64,000 nucleotides of DNA from Lactiplantibacillus nangangensis (lineage in GTDB: Bacteria; Bacillota; Bacilli; Lactobacillales; Lactobacillaceae), in contig NZ_BJDI01000002.1 in NCBI RefSeq assembly GCF_005405065.1, positions 186,001 through 250,000 of the forward strand, given 5' to 3'. Both the position numbers and the translations under genes were made by a program. Every line of letters starts with the position of its first letter. The stretch's first letter is position 1. Below the pieces are notes generated by a model. That model was given only the letters and a program-made list of their open reading frames with translations, was not told the origin of the DNA and did not search any database. Below are positions 1 through 8,990 of this stretch, in pieces.

Positions 1-1152
1 AATGATGAAACGAAGATCATGCCCAGCGCGGATATTGCCGCAGCCATTGCGGCGAATCGGCGGGCGGATGCCGCGAAGAGCCAAGCTAAGGCGCACCCCG
101 AAAAGACAACTGAGTCGACTGACACGGCGACGGATGAAGCACCATTACCAAAACGGTCATGGTCAAAACGCCATCCAGTGCGGCGACGCCTGATTATTTT
201 TGGGTCGATTGCGGTCTTGTTGATTGTGGCAATCGTGATTGGGTTGGAATTGAGTCGACCACAAATGACGAAAGTGCCTAAATTGACTGGCATGACGCAG
301 ACGACCGCGACTAAGGTCCTAGCAAAGCGCCATTTATCGGTCGGAACGATTAAGCATGCGAAGAGTAATGCGGTCGCTAAAAACCAAATTATTAAGAGTA
401 CCCCAGGAAGTCAGCAAAAAGTCCAGGAGCGGTCACGAATCAACTTGACGATCAGTAATGGCGCTAAGCAAACGAGCTTTGGCAATTACGTGAATGAGAG
501 TTATGGTGATGTACGGGCGACACTCAAGGCAGAAGGCTTTAAGGTCAAGCAACGATTCAGCACGTCAGCGGTCGCTGCTGGCCAGATCATTAGTCAAGAT
601 GTGGTTGCCGGTAGCTCAGTTTTGCCAACGAACACGACGGTTACATTTACCGTTAGTGCTGGCAGTCGCTATGTGGGCTTGAAGGATCTGACTGGTGAGA
701 GCCGTGGCGATATTTTGAACTATGCGACGGCTAACCGCATTAATATCAACTTTAAGCAAGGTTATTCGGATGACCAAAAAGCGGGTTATTCGTATGATCA
801 AACGCCTGAAGGGGGTGCTAGTGTCCGAGCCGGGTCAACAGTCACTGTGCTGATGTCTAAGGGGAGTCAACCCGCAAGTGCCAATTTAGCGGAAAGCTTT
901 AATGTTAAAGTTAAGGTGCCATACAAAGCGTTAACAACGGCCACTGCGACTGCAAATGATGTTAAAGTGTATTACCAAGATGATGAGCACCTGATTGGGA
1001 CCCTTTATCGTGAAATGGCCATCACCCAAGATACTGAAGTGACGATGCCGTTTCAATTGACTGGTTCGCAGACTGGCCAATATCGCATCGTGCGTAACGG
1101 TGTGACGATTGCCCAAAAGACTAAAGTAACGAATAAAGATGCTTCAAATTAA
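1..1152 (+). CDS. pknB: Serine/threonine protein kinase, PASTA-domain C-terminal part (5' end cut by window)
   Basis: The reading frame is open from base 1, so the kinase domain lies upstream of the window. What remains is a basic juxtamembrane stretch, one membrane helix (around residues 66-84 of the visible part) and an extracellular part with about three PASTA-like repeats (for example the segment starting VPKLTGMTQTTATK), then a C-terminal beta-rich tail. PASTA kinases sense muropeptides or lipid II and phosphorylate cell-division and wall-synthesis proteins. The next genes, rsgA, rpe and thiN, are the usual Firmicute neighbours. Identification of the missing kinase half is inferred from the family and the order. 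Confidence 0.9.
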   Translation, partial: NDETKIMPSADIAAAIAANRRADAAKSQAKAHPEKTTESTDTATDEAPLPKRSWSKRHPVRRRLIIFGSIAVLLIVAIVIGLELSRPQMTKVPKLTGMTQTTATKVLAKRHLSVGTIKHAKSNAVAKNQIIKSTPGSQQKVQERSRINLTISNGAKQTSFGNYVNESYGDVRATLKAEGFKVKQRFSTSAVAAGQIISQDVVAGSSVLPTNTTVTFTVSAGSRYVGLKDLTGESRGDILNYATANRININFKQGYSDDQKAGYSYDQTPEGGASVRAGSTVTVLMSKGSQPASANLAESFNVKVKVPYKALTTATATANDVKVYYQDDEHLIGTLYREMAITQDTEVTMPFQLTGSQTGQYRIVRNGVTIAQKTKVTNKDASN

Positions 1153-1187
1153 AAAAATCAAAGTCATGCCTAGGCATGACTTTTTTG
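1151..1187 (+). terminator. Rho-independent terminator after pknB
   Basis: A perfect inverted repeat (AAGTCATGCC / GGCATGACTT) is followed by six T. It lies directly after the pknB stop. A TACAAT-like -10 box follows at about 1188, so rsgA probably starts a new transcript. Confidence 0.85.
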
Positions 1188-1249
1188 GTACAATAGAGCC
1201 AACAAGCTTAAAGTGGACCGTACCAAAATAAAAATAAGGTGGTGCAAGT

Positions 1250-2146
1250 TTGAAAACTGGACAAATCCGACAATCGTTAAGTGGTTTCTATGATGTATAC
1301 GCCGATGGGCAGTTATATCGGACCCGAGCCCGTGGAAATTTCCGTAAACGCGGCATTACGCCGCTAGTGGGTGATCAAGTAGAATTCGATGCGCCGACTC
1401 AACAAGAGGGGTACATTTTAAAAGTACTGCCACGAAAGACTGAACTTGTGCGACCCCCCGTCGCTAATGTTGATTTAGCCATTGTGGTCACGGCAACCAC
1501 GACGCAAGAATTTTCGACGAACTTACTCGATCGACAATTGGTTGCGTTAGAGGTGGCTGGGATTCAGCCTGTAATCTATATGGCTAAAACTGATTTACTT
1601 TCAGATGAAGAATTTGCAGCCCGCCAACAATTGGCAAATGATTATGAACAAATTGGTTATCAGGTGATTATTGAACGAGCCGCTTTTGATGCACACGCTT
1701 TAGCCGCCGTTAAAGCCGCGTTGGCTGGGCATGTTGCCGTCGTGATGGGGCAAACGGGTGCCGGTAAATCGACACTGTTGAATCATTTACAACCAGGCTT
1801 GGATCTAGCAACTGGTGAAATCTCACAAGCCTTGAATCGTGGGAAACATACCACGCGTAAAGTTAGCCTGATTGAGATTGCGGATGGCTTGGTGGCAGAT
1901 ACGCCTGGATTTTCGTCTTATGAAGTCTTTGATATCGCCGCCAATGAGTTGACCCACTTTTTCCCAGAATTTGTGCGGTTGAGTGTGGATTGTAAGTATC
2001 GTGGTTGTGTGCACATTAATGAACCTAAATGTGCGGTGAAGGCTGCTTTGGCGGCGGGAACCGTGCGTCAAAGCCGTTATGATGATTATTTACAATTTTA
2101 TGAAACGATTAAAAATAAAAAGGTTATCTATAATAAGAAAAAGTGA
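1250..2146 (+). CDS. rsgA: Ribosome small subunit-dependent GTPase A
   Basis: A 298-residue circularly permuted GTPase that helps late 30S subunit maturation. An N-terminal OB-fold is followed by the permuted GTPase motifs: MAKTDL (G4-like, 111-116), GQTGAGKS (G1, 167-174) and DTPG (G3, 217-220). The C-terminal zinc site is visible as C248, C253, H255 and C261. The start is TTG, set by an AAGGTGG ribosome binding site about seven bases upstream. rpe follows with almost no gap, so the two are probably co-transcribed with thiN. Confidence 0.95.
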   Translation: MKTGQIRQSLSGFYDVYADGQLYRTRARGNFRKRGITPLVGDQVEFDAPTQQEGYILKVLPRKTELVRPPVANVDLAIVVTATTTQEFSTNLLDRQLVALEVAGIQPVIYMAKTDLLSDEEFAARQQLANDYEQIGYQVIIERAAFDAHALAAVKAALAGHVAVVMGQTGAGKSTLLNHLQPGLDLATGEISQALNRGKHTTRKVSLIEIADGLVADTPGFSSYEVFDIAANELTHFFPEFVRLSVDCKYRGCVHINEPKCAVKAALAAGTVRQSRYDDYLQFYETIKNKKVIYNKKK

Positions 2147-2155
2147 GTGAAGCTA

Positions 2156-2809
2156 ATGATTAAAGTTGCGCCTTCGATTTTAAGTGCTAATTTTGCTAAT
2201 TTACAACCAGATGTCGAATTGGTTGAACGAGCGGGGGCCGATGCCCTGCATATTGATGTCATGGATGGTCAATTTGTCCCTAATTTGTCATTTGGGATGA
2301 GTACCGTCGCGGCGATTCGGCCGATTACGTCGTTAACACTAGATTGTCATTTGATGATTGTTGAACCTGAACGCTTTGTGACGCAGTTCGCGCAAGCTGG
2401 TGCTGATTTGATTGGGGTCCATGTCGAAAGCACCCGCCATATTTATCACGTCTTGCAGTTGATCAAGCAAGCCGGTGCGAAAGCGGAAGTTGTCGTTAAT
2501 CCTGGGACACCATTGAGTATGATTGAAGAGGTGTTACCGCTAGTTGATCAGGTCCTGATTATGACAGTTAATCCCGGTTTTGGTGGCCAACACTTTTTGA
2601 CACCGATGGTTGATAAAATTCGCGCTTTGGCTCAATTAAAACAGCAACATGGCTATCAATTTGAGATTGAAGTTGATGGTGGTATTAATGATCAAACCGT
2701 CAAGACGGTCTATGATGCTGGTGCAACGGTGGCCGTTGCAGGCTCTTATGTTTATGGGAGTGATGATCCTAGTCAGCGGATCCAAGACTTAAAGGTGGCG
2801 ACGAACTAA
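2156..2809 (+). CDS. rpe: Ribulose-phosphate 3-epimerase
   Basis: A TIM-barrel enzyme that interconverts ribulose 5-phosphate and xylulose 5-phosphate in the pentose phosphate / phosphoketolase route. The family N-terminus IKVAPSILSAN, the metal-site segment HIDVMDGQFVPN and the phosphate-binding NPGFGGQ are all present. ATG 2156 is preferred over the in-frame GTG at 2147, because the protein then begins MIKVAPS as in homologues. It starts ten bases after rsgA and shares one base with thiN (ATGA-type overlap). Confidence 0.95.
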   Translation: MIKVAPSILSANFANLQPDVELVERAGADALHIDVMDGQFVPNLSFGMSTVAAIRPITSLTLDCHLMIVEPERFVTQFAQAGADLIGVHVESTRHIYHVLQLIKQAGAKAEVVVNPGTPLSMIEEVLPLVDQVLIMTVNPGFGGQHFLTPMVDKIRALAQLKQQHGYQFEIEVDGGINDQTVKTVYDAGATVAVAGSYVYGSDDPSQRIQDLKVATN

Positions 2810-3453
2810 TGACCAGCGTAAATTTGTTAGTCGGGGGACCGACGGCGAATTGGCCAGTGGACTTGGAAAAAATTCCAGGGCCATGGGTCGGTGCCGATCG
2901 TGGTGCCTTACGGTTAGTAAAGTTAGGGATTCGACCAGTGATGGTGGTCGGGGATTTTGATTCAATCAGTGAGACCGAACTAGAAACTGTTAAGCAATCT
3001 TTAGCGGGGACAGTCATTGTGAAGCCTGATCAAGATCATACCGACACGCAACTGGCTGTGAAGTCGATTTTTGAGCGGTTACAGCCGGATGAATTGCATA
3101 TTTACGGCGCTACGGGTGGCCGCCTGGACCACTTGCTGGCCAATTTATGGCTAGTGCTTGATCCGTTCTTTCGGGTCTGGGCACCGAAGATTCGCTTGAT
3201 TGACCGTCAAAATACAGTCCGGTATTTCTTGCCAGGGGCGTATACGATTACTAAAGAAGCTGATAAGCGTTATTTAGCTTTCGTCCCGTTGATGTCGATG
3301 CATTTAACCTTAGCGGATGAAAAGTATCCATTAACGGCCGCGCTCAATGATTATCCAATTTCTTGGGCCAGCAATGAGTTTGTTGGTGAAAAGGGGCATT
3401 TCAGCTTTGATGCCGGCGTGTTAGCTGTGATTCAGAGTTGCGATGCGGACTAG
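2809..3453 (+). CDS. thiN: Thiamine pyrophosphokinase
   Basis: A 214-residue protein that transfers pyrophosphate from ATP to thiamine to make thiamine diphosphate, the cofactor of phosphoketolase and related enzymes. Visible family segments are GADRGALRL, VGDFDS and DQDHTDTQLA, then GATGGRLDHLL. Translation is coupled to rpe by a one-base overlap. The rsgA-rpe-thiN order is standard in Firmicutes. A strong terminator follows. Confidence 0.93.
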   Translation: MTSVNLLVGGPTANWPVDLEKIPGPWVGADRGALRLVKLGIRPVMVVGDFDSISETELETVKQSLAGTVIVKPDQDHTDTQLAVKSIFERLQPDELHIYGATGGRLDHLLANLWLVLDPFFRVWAPKIRLIDRQNTVRYFLPGAYTITKEADKRYLAFVPLMSMHLTLADEKYPLTAALNDYPISWASNEFVGEKGHFSFDAGVLAVIQSCDAD

Positions 3454-3471
3454 CAATAATAAGAATAGTCG

Positions 3472-3514
3472 AAAAAGTCGAGACAGGGGGTCAACCCGTT
3501 GCCTCGACTTTTTT
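3472..3514 (+). terminator. Terminator after thiN
   Basis: AAAAAGTCGAG pairs with CTCGACTTTTT around a loop of about 20 bases that contains a further short stem. The descending arm runs into six T. It closes the pknB/rsgA-rpe-thiN block. Confidence 0.85.
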
Positions 3515-3574
3515 GTGAACGATTTAAAGGATAGAAAATTGCTGCTTCGTCTTGCTGTGTTAGCGGTTAAACAA

Positions 3575-3919
3575 TGAAGGATAGTTGCTGGTTGTCGCTT
3601 CCGGTTATTATTGATAACATGCGGCCGAGGGACCGGGCCAAGCCTGAAAAACGTCTTGTCCCTCGCCCGGAAGCCTTGCACAACTCGCAAATCTCCCGGC
3701 CGGTCCGTGGTGTAAGACCGGAAAATCACCGGTCAAACGCCACCCACACGCCCGATACTATCAATAATAACTACAGCTAGTAAACTTTTTTGACTAATAA
3801 GATAGTTGTTTAGTTAGCAAAGTCGGCCAGAGTGATACGAAATATAAAGCCATTTTAAACACAACAAACACTGGTATTACTGGATTTATGAGTGCCTTAT
3901 TACTTTCAACCTCGTAATT
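3575..3919 (+). repeat. Dispersed structured repeat, copy A (three copies in the window)
   Basis: About 345 bp, similar over its length to 18913-19325 and 55153-55495. The first 200 bp fold into a branched structure. A closing stem pairs TTATTATTGATA (3605-3616) with its exact complement at 3759-3770. Inside are hairpins around GGGCCAAG/CTTGTCCC (one mismatch), GCCCGG/CCGGCC and GACCGG/CCGGTC. The last 130 bp are less constrained and end with a conserved ACTTTCAACC. An open frame across it (3574-3780) is rejected as coding. From 3920 to 4144 I see only AT-rich sequence with no gene. Confidence 0.8.
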
Positions 3920-4144
3920 TGCTAGGTTAAAGTGGTTTGAAACTCAGCGACAGATTTCTAAACTTTAACTTTTTTGAGTGTCATTTTAAGTTCAAAAATA
4001 GGTGATAATAAGCATTTTGTGCTGCTTAATCTAAAAATAATCACTGATGTTATGTAAAGGTTCACGAGCCAATGACCTTTTTACCAGCGGCCAAAATTCT
4101 AAACTTTATAATTTTCTGACCGAAAAAAAGTGAAAAAGGGCAAC

Positions 4145-4178
4145 AAAAAACGCCACTCGCAAAAAAATTGCGGTGACG
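4145..4178 (-). terminator. Terminator of rpmB
   Basis: Read on the minus strand, CGTCAC-CGC pairs with GCG-AGTGGCG (one bulge, one G-U) around a T-rich loop, followed by TTTTTT. It lies about ten bases after the rpmB stop. Confidence 0.8.
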
Positions 4179-4188
4179 GTTTGCTGCG

Positions 4189-4374
4189 CTAAACGCGCGT
4201 TACTTTACCTGATTTCAAAGTCCGAGCTGAAACCCAAACCTTCTTTGGTTTACCATCAACTAAAATGCGAACTTTTTGCAAGTTAGCTTTCCAGCTGCGG
4301 CGGCTGTGGTTCAAAGCATGAGAACGCGAGTTACCAAAGTGCGTCCGTTTGCCTGTAACGAAGTCTTTTGCCAT
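4189..4374 (-). CDS. rpmB: 50S ribosomal protein L28
   Basis: A 61-residue basic protein beginning [20 protein letters not shown], the typical L28 start. The frame is open further upstream, but ATG 4374 is chosen because AAGGAGG sits at the right distance. It is the only minus-strand gene of the first block and lies divergent to the Asp23/Gls24-like gene, as in many Lactobacillaceae. Unlike some L28 forms, no Cys-x2-Cys zinc motif is visible. Confidence 0.96.
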   Translation of the reverse strand: MAKDFVTGKRTHFGNSRSHALNHSRRSWKANLQKVRILVDGKPKKVWVSARTLKSGKVTRV

Positions 4375-4611
4375 GTTGATCTGCCTCCTTCGGTAATCAT
4401 TGATAAAAGGTCGATGCTTTATCATTCACTAGAATAATTTATCATAGATTAATAAAGGTTGCAATACATTTCTATCAAGTAATTTTACTTTACTGCTAAA
4501 TTCCGCTAATTCGGGCTTCCTGAAAGGCGGTCGTGTAATTTTTCTTTCATGAATTGTTGTGCTATGATAAACTATCGTAAATGAGCGCGTTAAAACAAGG
4601 AGGCTATTTTC

Positions 4612-4974
4612 ATGGCTGTCAAAATCAAAACGCAATTTGGAACAATCGACATCGATAATGATGTGATTGCGACAGTAGTTGGTGGTGCGGCAACAGATAA
4701 CTACGGGGTTGTCGGCATGGCTAGTCGGAATCAGATTCGTGATAACTTAAATGAAATTTTACGCCGCGAAAACTATGCACGTGGTGTCGTTGTGCGCCAA
4801 GAAGATAATGGTGTTTCAATTGAAGTGAACATTATTGTCAGTTATGGGACTAAAATCTCAGAAGTTTCACGGAACGTCCAAGCCAAGGTCAAATATAACT
4901 TACAAAATATGCTTGGCGTTGCGGCCAATTCGGTCAACGTCATTGTCCAAGGTGTTCGGGTAATGAACGACTAA
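4612..4974 (+). CDS. Asp23/Gls24 family envelope stress response protein (YloU-like)
   Basis: A 120-residue protein with the Asp23 (DUF322) features: an early IDIDNDVIATVVGGAA segment and a C-terminal VNVIVQGVRV. Family members are cytoplasmic or membrane-associated proteins linked to alkaline and envelope stress; the precise role is not established. Start ATG 4612 has AAGGAGG upstream. A TATGAT -10-like box lies near 4564. It is followed after a short gap by fakA, the conserved yloU-yloV pair. Confidence 0.9.
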   Translation: MAVKIKTQFGTIDIDNDVIATVVGGAATDNYGVVGMASRNQIRDNLNEILRRENYARGVVVRQEDNGVSIEVNIIVSYGTKISEVSRNVQAKVKYNLQNMLGVAANSVNVIVQGVRVMND

Positions 4975-5009
4975 TCGATATTGGTGTGAGCCAAGGAGGA
5001 ATTTTGAAA

Positions 5010-6713
5010 TTGAAAATCACCAAGATAACTAATCTTGAGTTTGGCAAGATGGTACAGGCCGCTTCACAAAAGCTGAACCAACGCGCCGAATTCATTAATT
5101 CTTTGAATGTCTTTCCGGTACCTGATGGTGATACCGGGACTAATATGAGCTTATCCATGGCCAGTGGGGCCAAGTATGAACGTGATGAAACGAGTACTCA
5201 AGTTGGCGATTTAGCTTCAGCTTTAGCCAAAGGGCTATTAATGGGTGCCCGCGGTAATTCCGGTGTTATTTTGTCACAAATCTTCCGGGGCTTTTCTAAA
5301 AAAGTCGCCGGTAAAGACGTTTTAACTGCCGAAGACTTAGCTTCAGCTTTCGCTGCTGGGGCACAGACGGCCTATAAAGCGGTGATGAAGCCAACTGAAG
5401 GGACCATTTTGACGGTCATTCGGAAAGCGGCTGGCGCTGGTAAAGAAGCCGTCAAGACGTCTGATGACATTTGTGAAGTCATGGACGCCGTCGTGACCGC
5501 TGCCGAAGCTGCCTTGAAGTCAACGCCTGACTTGTTACCTGTTTTGAAGCAAGTTGGTGTGGTTGATTCTGGCGGTCAAGGGTTGACCTTTGTTTTGGAA
5601 GCATTCAGCGATTCTTTAAGCGGTAAAATCGATGAATCTAAAGACTATGTGCCAGATGACGCTGAAATGGACTCAATGATCGATGCCACGCATCATCAGA
5701 GTGTCCAAGGTCAATTAGACCCGAATGATATCAAGTATGGCTACTGTACTGAAATCATGGTTAGAATCGGTGATGGTAAGTTAGTTGATCAAAAATTTGA
5801 TTACGACACTTTCTATAACTATTTAGCCAAATTAGGCGATTCATTATTGGTGATTAATGATGATGAAATCGTCAAAGTGCACGTGCATACGGAACATCCC
5901 GGCGATGTCATGACTTGGGGTCAACGTTTTGGGGCTTTAGTCAAAGTTAAAGTTGACAACATGCGTTTGCAACAAGAAACGATCATGGAACATGACGAGG
6001 CCGCTGCTGAGGCGACGCCAGCCGCTGAAACCATGGGTCAACCAAAACCTGATATGCACGGCTATGCCATTATTTCTGTCGCTTCTGGCGAAGGTATCGG
6101 CAAGCTGTTCAAAGGGTTAGGTGTCACGCATATTATTGCTGGTGGTCAAACGATGAATCCAAGTACGGCGGATATCGTCAAAGCAGTCAATGATAGTGGT
6201 GCTGAAAAGGCCTTAGTTTTACCTAACAACAAAAATATCTTCTTAGCCGCGGAACAAGCTGCGGATGTTGCGGATATTCCAGTTGAAATCATCCACAGTA
6301 AGACGATTTCACAAGGGATGACCGCGATGTTGGCGTTCAATCCAGAAGCTGAGTTAGCAGATAATCAAGCTGAAATGGAAGATACATTGGATACGGTCGT
6401 TAGTGGTCAAGTCACGCATGCAGTACGTGATACCACGATCGACGGGATGACGATTCGCAAAGACGACTACATGGGTCTAGTGGATGGTGACATCGTCGTG
6501 ACGGATCCTAAACGGGAAACTGCCACGATCAACATGGTCAAACACATGTTGGACGAAGACAGTGAACTAGTCACGATTATTTATGGCGCAGACGCTACTA
6601 AAGCGGATGCCGATAAATTATCTGCAGCGATTCAAAAACTCGATGATGAACTTGAAATCGAAATTCATGAGGGCGACCAACCAGTTTATCCATTCTTGGT
6701 CTCAGTCGAATAA
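5010..6713 (+). CDS. fakA: Fatty acid kinase catalytic subunit FakA (YloV, DhaK-like)
   Basis: A protein of about 567 residues that phosphorylates exogenous fatty acids held by a FakB (DegV-like) partner, feeding acyl-phosphate to PlsX/PlsY. The N-terminal DhaL-type nucleotide domain carries NVFPVPDGDTGTNM and GARGNSGVILSQ. The middle and C-terminal parts match the YloV arrangement. The start is uncertain: TTG 5004 and TTG 5010 both follow AAGGAGG (4993-4999) with 4 or 10 bases of spacing. TTG 5010 gives MKITKITNLEF. No FakB gene is in the window. Confidence 0.92.
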   Translation: MKITKITNLEFGKMVQAASQKLNQRAEFINSLNVFPVPDGDTGTNMSLSMASGAKYERDETSTQVGDLASALAKGLLMGARGNSGVILSQIFRGFSKKVAGKDVLTAEDLASAFAAGAQTAYKAVMKPTEGTILTVIRKAAGAGKEAVKTSDDICEVMDAVVTAAEAALKSTPDLLPVLKQVGVVDSGGQGLTFVLEAFSDSLSGKIDESKDYVPDDAEMDSMIDATHHQSVQGQLDPNDIKYGYCTEIMVRIGDGKLVDQKFDYDTFYNYLAKLGDSLLVINDDEIVKVHVHTEHPGDVMTWGQRFGALVKVKVDNMRLQQETIMEHDEAAAEATPAAETMGQPKPDMHGYAIISVASGEGIGKLFKGLGVTHIIAGGQTMNPSTADIVKAVNDSGAEKALVLPNNKNIFLAAEQAADVADIPVEIIHSKTISQGMTAMLAFNPEAELADNQAEMEDTLDTVVSGQVTHAVRDTTIDGMTIRKDDYMGLVDGDIVVTDPKRETATINMVKHMLDEDSELVTIIYGADATKADADKLSAAIQKLDDELEIEIHEGDQPVYPFLVSVE

Positions 6714-6727
6714 CTTAAACGTATTTT

Positions 6728-6765
6728 AAACGGGTCCGGACCGTCAAAGTCTGTGGCCCGTTTTT
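6728..6765 (+). terminator. Terminator after fakA
   Basis: AAACGGGTC pairs with GGCCCGTTT (one G-U), followed by a T run. It separates the yloU-fakA pair from recG. Confidence 0.8.
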
Positions 6766-6921
6766 AGCTGTTTACTGAAAACTTAACGAACGATTGTCCG
6801 TTGCATAATCTAATTGCGATTAGTTCCAGTAACCGGCGATTTAGCCTTGGGGTACTTTTCGTTTTTGTCTTGAGAGTTTGGTATAATTAACTGAAATACA
6901 ACTGAGAGGGGACTTTTTGAG

Positions 6922-8961
6922 ATGACTAAAACATTAACGGATCCGGTCGGCGAATTAGCTGGTGTTGGTCCAGCGCGGCAAAAGGCGTTGGTCGAGCTCG
7001 GTATTAATACGGTCGCCGATCTGTTAACTTATTACCCCTTTCGTTACGATGATTTACAAGTCAAAGATATTAACGAAATTGCGGATCAAGAAAAGGTCAC
7101 TTTGAAAGGGACCGTTGCGTCGGAACCAGTTTTAGTGCGGTTTGGACGCAAGAAGAACCGGTTAAATTTTCGGTTGCTTATTGACCATGATGTCTATATG
7201 GTCACCTTTTTTAACCAACCTTATTTGATGAAACAGATCGAAACGGGACAAGCGTTGGCGGTTTATGGCAAATGGGATGCCAAACGTAGCAGCATCACTG
7301 GGATGAAGATTATCAATCCTAATAACGCTGAGGAGGCGTTTGGGTCCATTTATCCGGCTAGTAAGTCAATTAAGCAGGGCACGATTCAAAAGCTTGTTAA
7401 GCAGGCTTACGAAGCGTATCAGGATAGCATCGTCGATGTGGTCCCTGAACCGTTGATTGCGAAGTATCGTTTGTTGCCACGACAACAGATGATTCACGAT
7501 ATGCATTTTCCAATCAGTCAGGAAGCTTCCGCGGCAGCACGGCGTTCGGCGACTTATGAAGAATTTTTAATGTTTCAGATGCAGATGCAAGTGTTAAAGC
7601 GTTCTGATCATGACACGGACGGGATTGCCATTCATTATGACAATGAGCGTTTAAAGGCTTTTATCAAAACGTTACCTTTCGAATTGACCCATGCGCAGAA
7701 GCGAGTCGTCAATGAAATCTGTCTGGATCTGAAATCGCCTAAACACATGAACCGCTTGCTTCAAGGGGACGTGGGTTCTGGTAAGACGATCGTGGCAGCA
7801 ATCGTGATGTATGCGGCAATCACGGCTGGCTATCAAACGGCGTTAATGGCGCCAACCGAAATATTGGCTGAACAACACGCCAATAATCTGGCGCGAGTTT
7901 TTGCCGATACGCCGGTGAACGTGGCGTTGCTGACTGGATCGACCAAGCCCGCTGCGCGTAAAACGTTACTGGCGGCTTTAGCGGCTGGTGAGATCAATTT
8001 GTTGATTGGAACGCACGCGCTGATTCAAGATGGCGTGGATTATGCCAACTTAGGTTTAGTCATCACGGATGAGCAACATCGTTTTGGGGTCAATCAGCGA
8101 GCGGCCTTCCGGCAAAAGGGTGGTCAGCCGGATGCGTTAGCCATGACCGCCACCCCGATTCCACGAACATTGGCGATTACGGCTTATGGTGAGATGGATG
8201 TATCTGAGATTGATGAGTTACCCGCTGGCCGCCAACCGATTCAGACAACTTGGGTTCGCAGTAATCAAGCGGATAATGCCTTGGTATTTGTCCGTAAACA
8301 GTTAGTGGCTGGGTCACAAGTCTATGTCGTGACCCCCCTGATTGAAGAGTCCGAAACGTTAGATGTTAAAAATGCTGAAGCGTTGTCAGAGAACTTGCAG
8401 ACCTATTTTGCGCCGGATTATACGGTTGGCTTGTTGCATGGTCGCATGAAGCCGGAAGAAAAAGAAGCCGTGATGGCGGACTTTAAAGCTGGTAAAATTC
8501 AACTGTTAGTTTCAACCACGGTCATTGAAGTGGGGGTCGACGTCAAAAACGCGACGGTCATGATGATTTATGATGCGGATCGTTTTGGCTTAGCTCAGTT
8601 ACACCAATTGCGCGGCCGGGTTGGTCGGGGTCAAAAAGCGTCTTATTGTATTTTGGTGGCTGATCCTAAAAATCAGCAAGGCATTGAACGCATGCAAATT
8701 ATGACGGAAACGACTAATGGTTTTGTTTTGGCGCAAAAAGATTTGGAATTACGGGGTTCGGGTGAAGTGCTCGGTGTGAAGCAATCCGGGATGCCATCGT
8801 TTAAGGTCGGCGACCCGATTGCGGATTTGAACGTCCTCCAAGTGGCGCAACAGGATGCGCATGCCATCGTGGCAACGCCTAAATGGGATCAACAGCCTGA
8901 AAATCAAGCTTTAGCCCACTATTTAAAAGGAAAACTTGCAGCGGTCGGAACTTTGGACTAG
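6922..8961 (+). CDS. recG: ATP-dependent DNA helicase RecG
   Basis: A 679-residue superfamily 2 helicase that remodels stalled forks and branched DNA. An N-terminal wedge/OB domain (about 60-150) precedes the motor. Walker A GDVGSGKT is at about 283-290, the DEQH box at about 382, and TATPIPRT and the QLRGRVGRG motif VI follow. An extended -10 promoter (TGGTATAAT, ending 6887) and a GAGAGGGG ribosome binding site support ATG 6922. plsX starts about 30 bases downstream, the usual Firmicute pairing. Confidence 0.96.
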   Translation: MTKTLTDPVGELAGVGPARQKALVELGINTVADLLTYYPFRYDDLQVKDINEIADQEKVTLKGTVASEPVLVRFGRKKNRLNFRLLIDHDVYMVTFFNQPYLMKQIETGQALAVYGKWDAKRSSITGMKIINPNNAEEAFGSIYPASKSIKQGTIQKLVKQAYEAYQDSIVDVVPEPLIAKYRLLPRQQMIHDMHFPISQEASAAARRSATYEEFLMFQMQMQVLKRSDHDTDGIAIHYDNERLKAFIKTLPFELTHAQKRVVNEICLDLKSPKHMNRLLQGDVGSGKTIVAAIVMYAAITAGYQTALMAPTEILAEQHANNLARVFADTPVNVALLTGSTKPAARKTLLAALAAGEINLLIGTHALIQDGVDYANLGLVITDEQHRFGVNQRAAFRQKGGQPDALAMTATPIPRTLAITAYGEMDVSEIDELPAGRQPIQTTWVRSNQADNALVFVRKQLVAGSQVYVVTPLIEESETLDVKNAEALSENLQTYFAPDYTVGLLHGRMKPEEKEAVMADFKAGKIQLLVSTTVIEVGVDVKNATVMMIYDADRFGLAQLHQLRGRVGRGQKASYCILVADPKNQQGIERMQIMTETTNGFVLAQKDLELRGSGEVLGVKQSGMPSFKVGDPIADLNVLQVAQQDAHAIVATPKWDQQPENQALAHYLKGKLAAVGTLD

Positions 8962-8990
8962 CTGACTATGAGAGGCAATGGTGATAAATT

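Noticed and set aside
3574-3780. 68-codon plus-strand frame in repeat copy A (and the similar one at 18930-19136)
   Set aside because: No ribosome binding site, Arg/Pro-rich product, frame not kept in copy C; the constraint is on base pairing.
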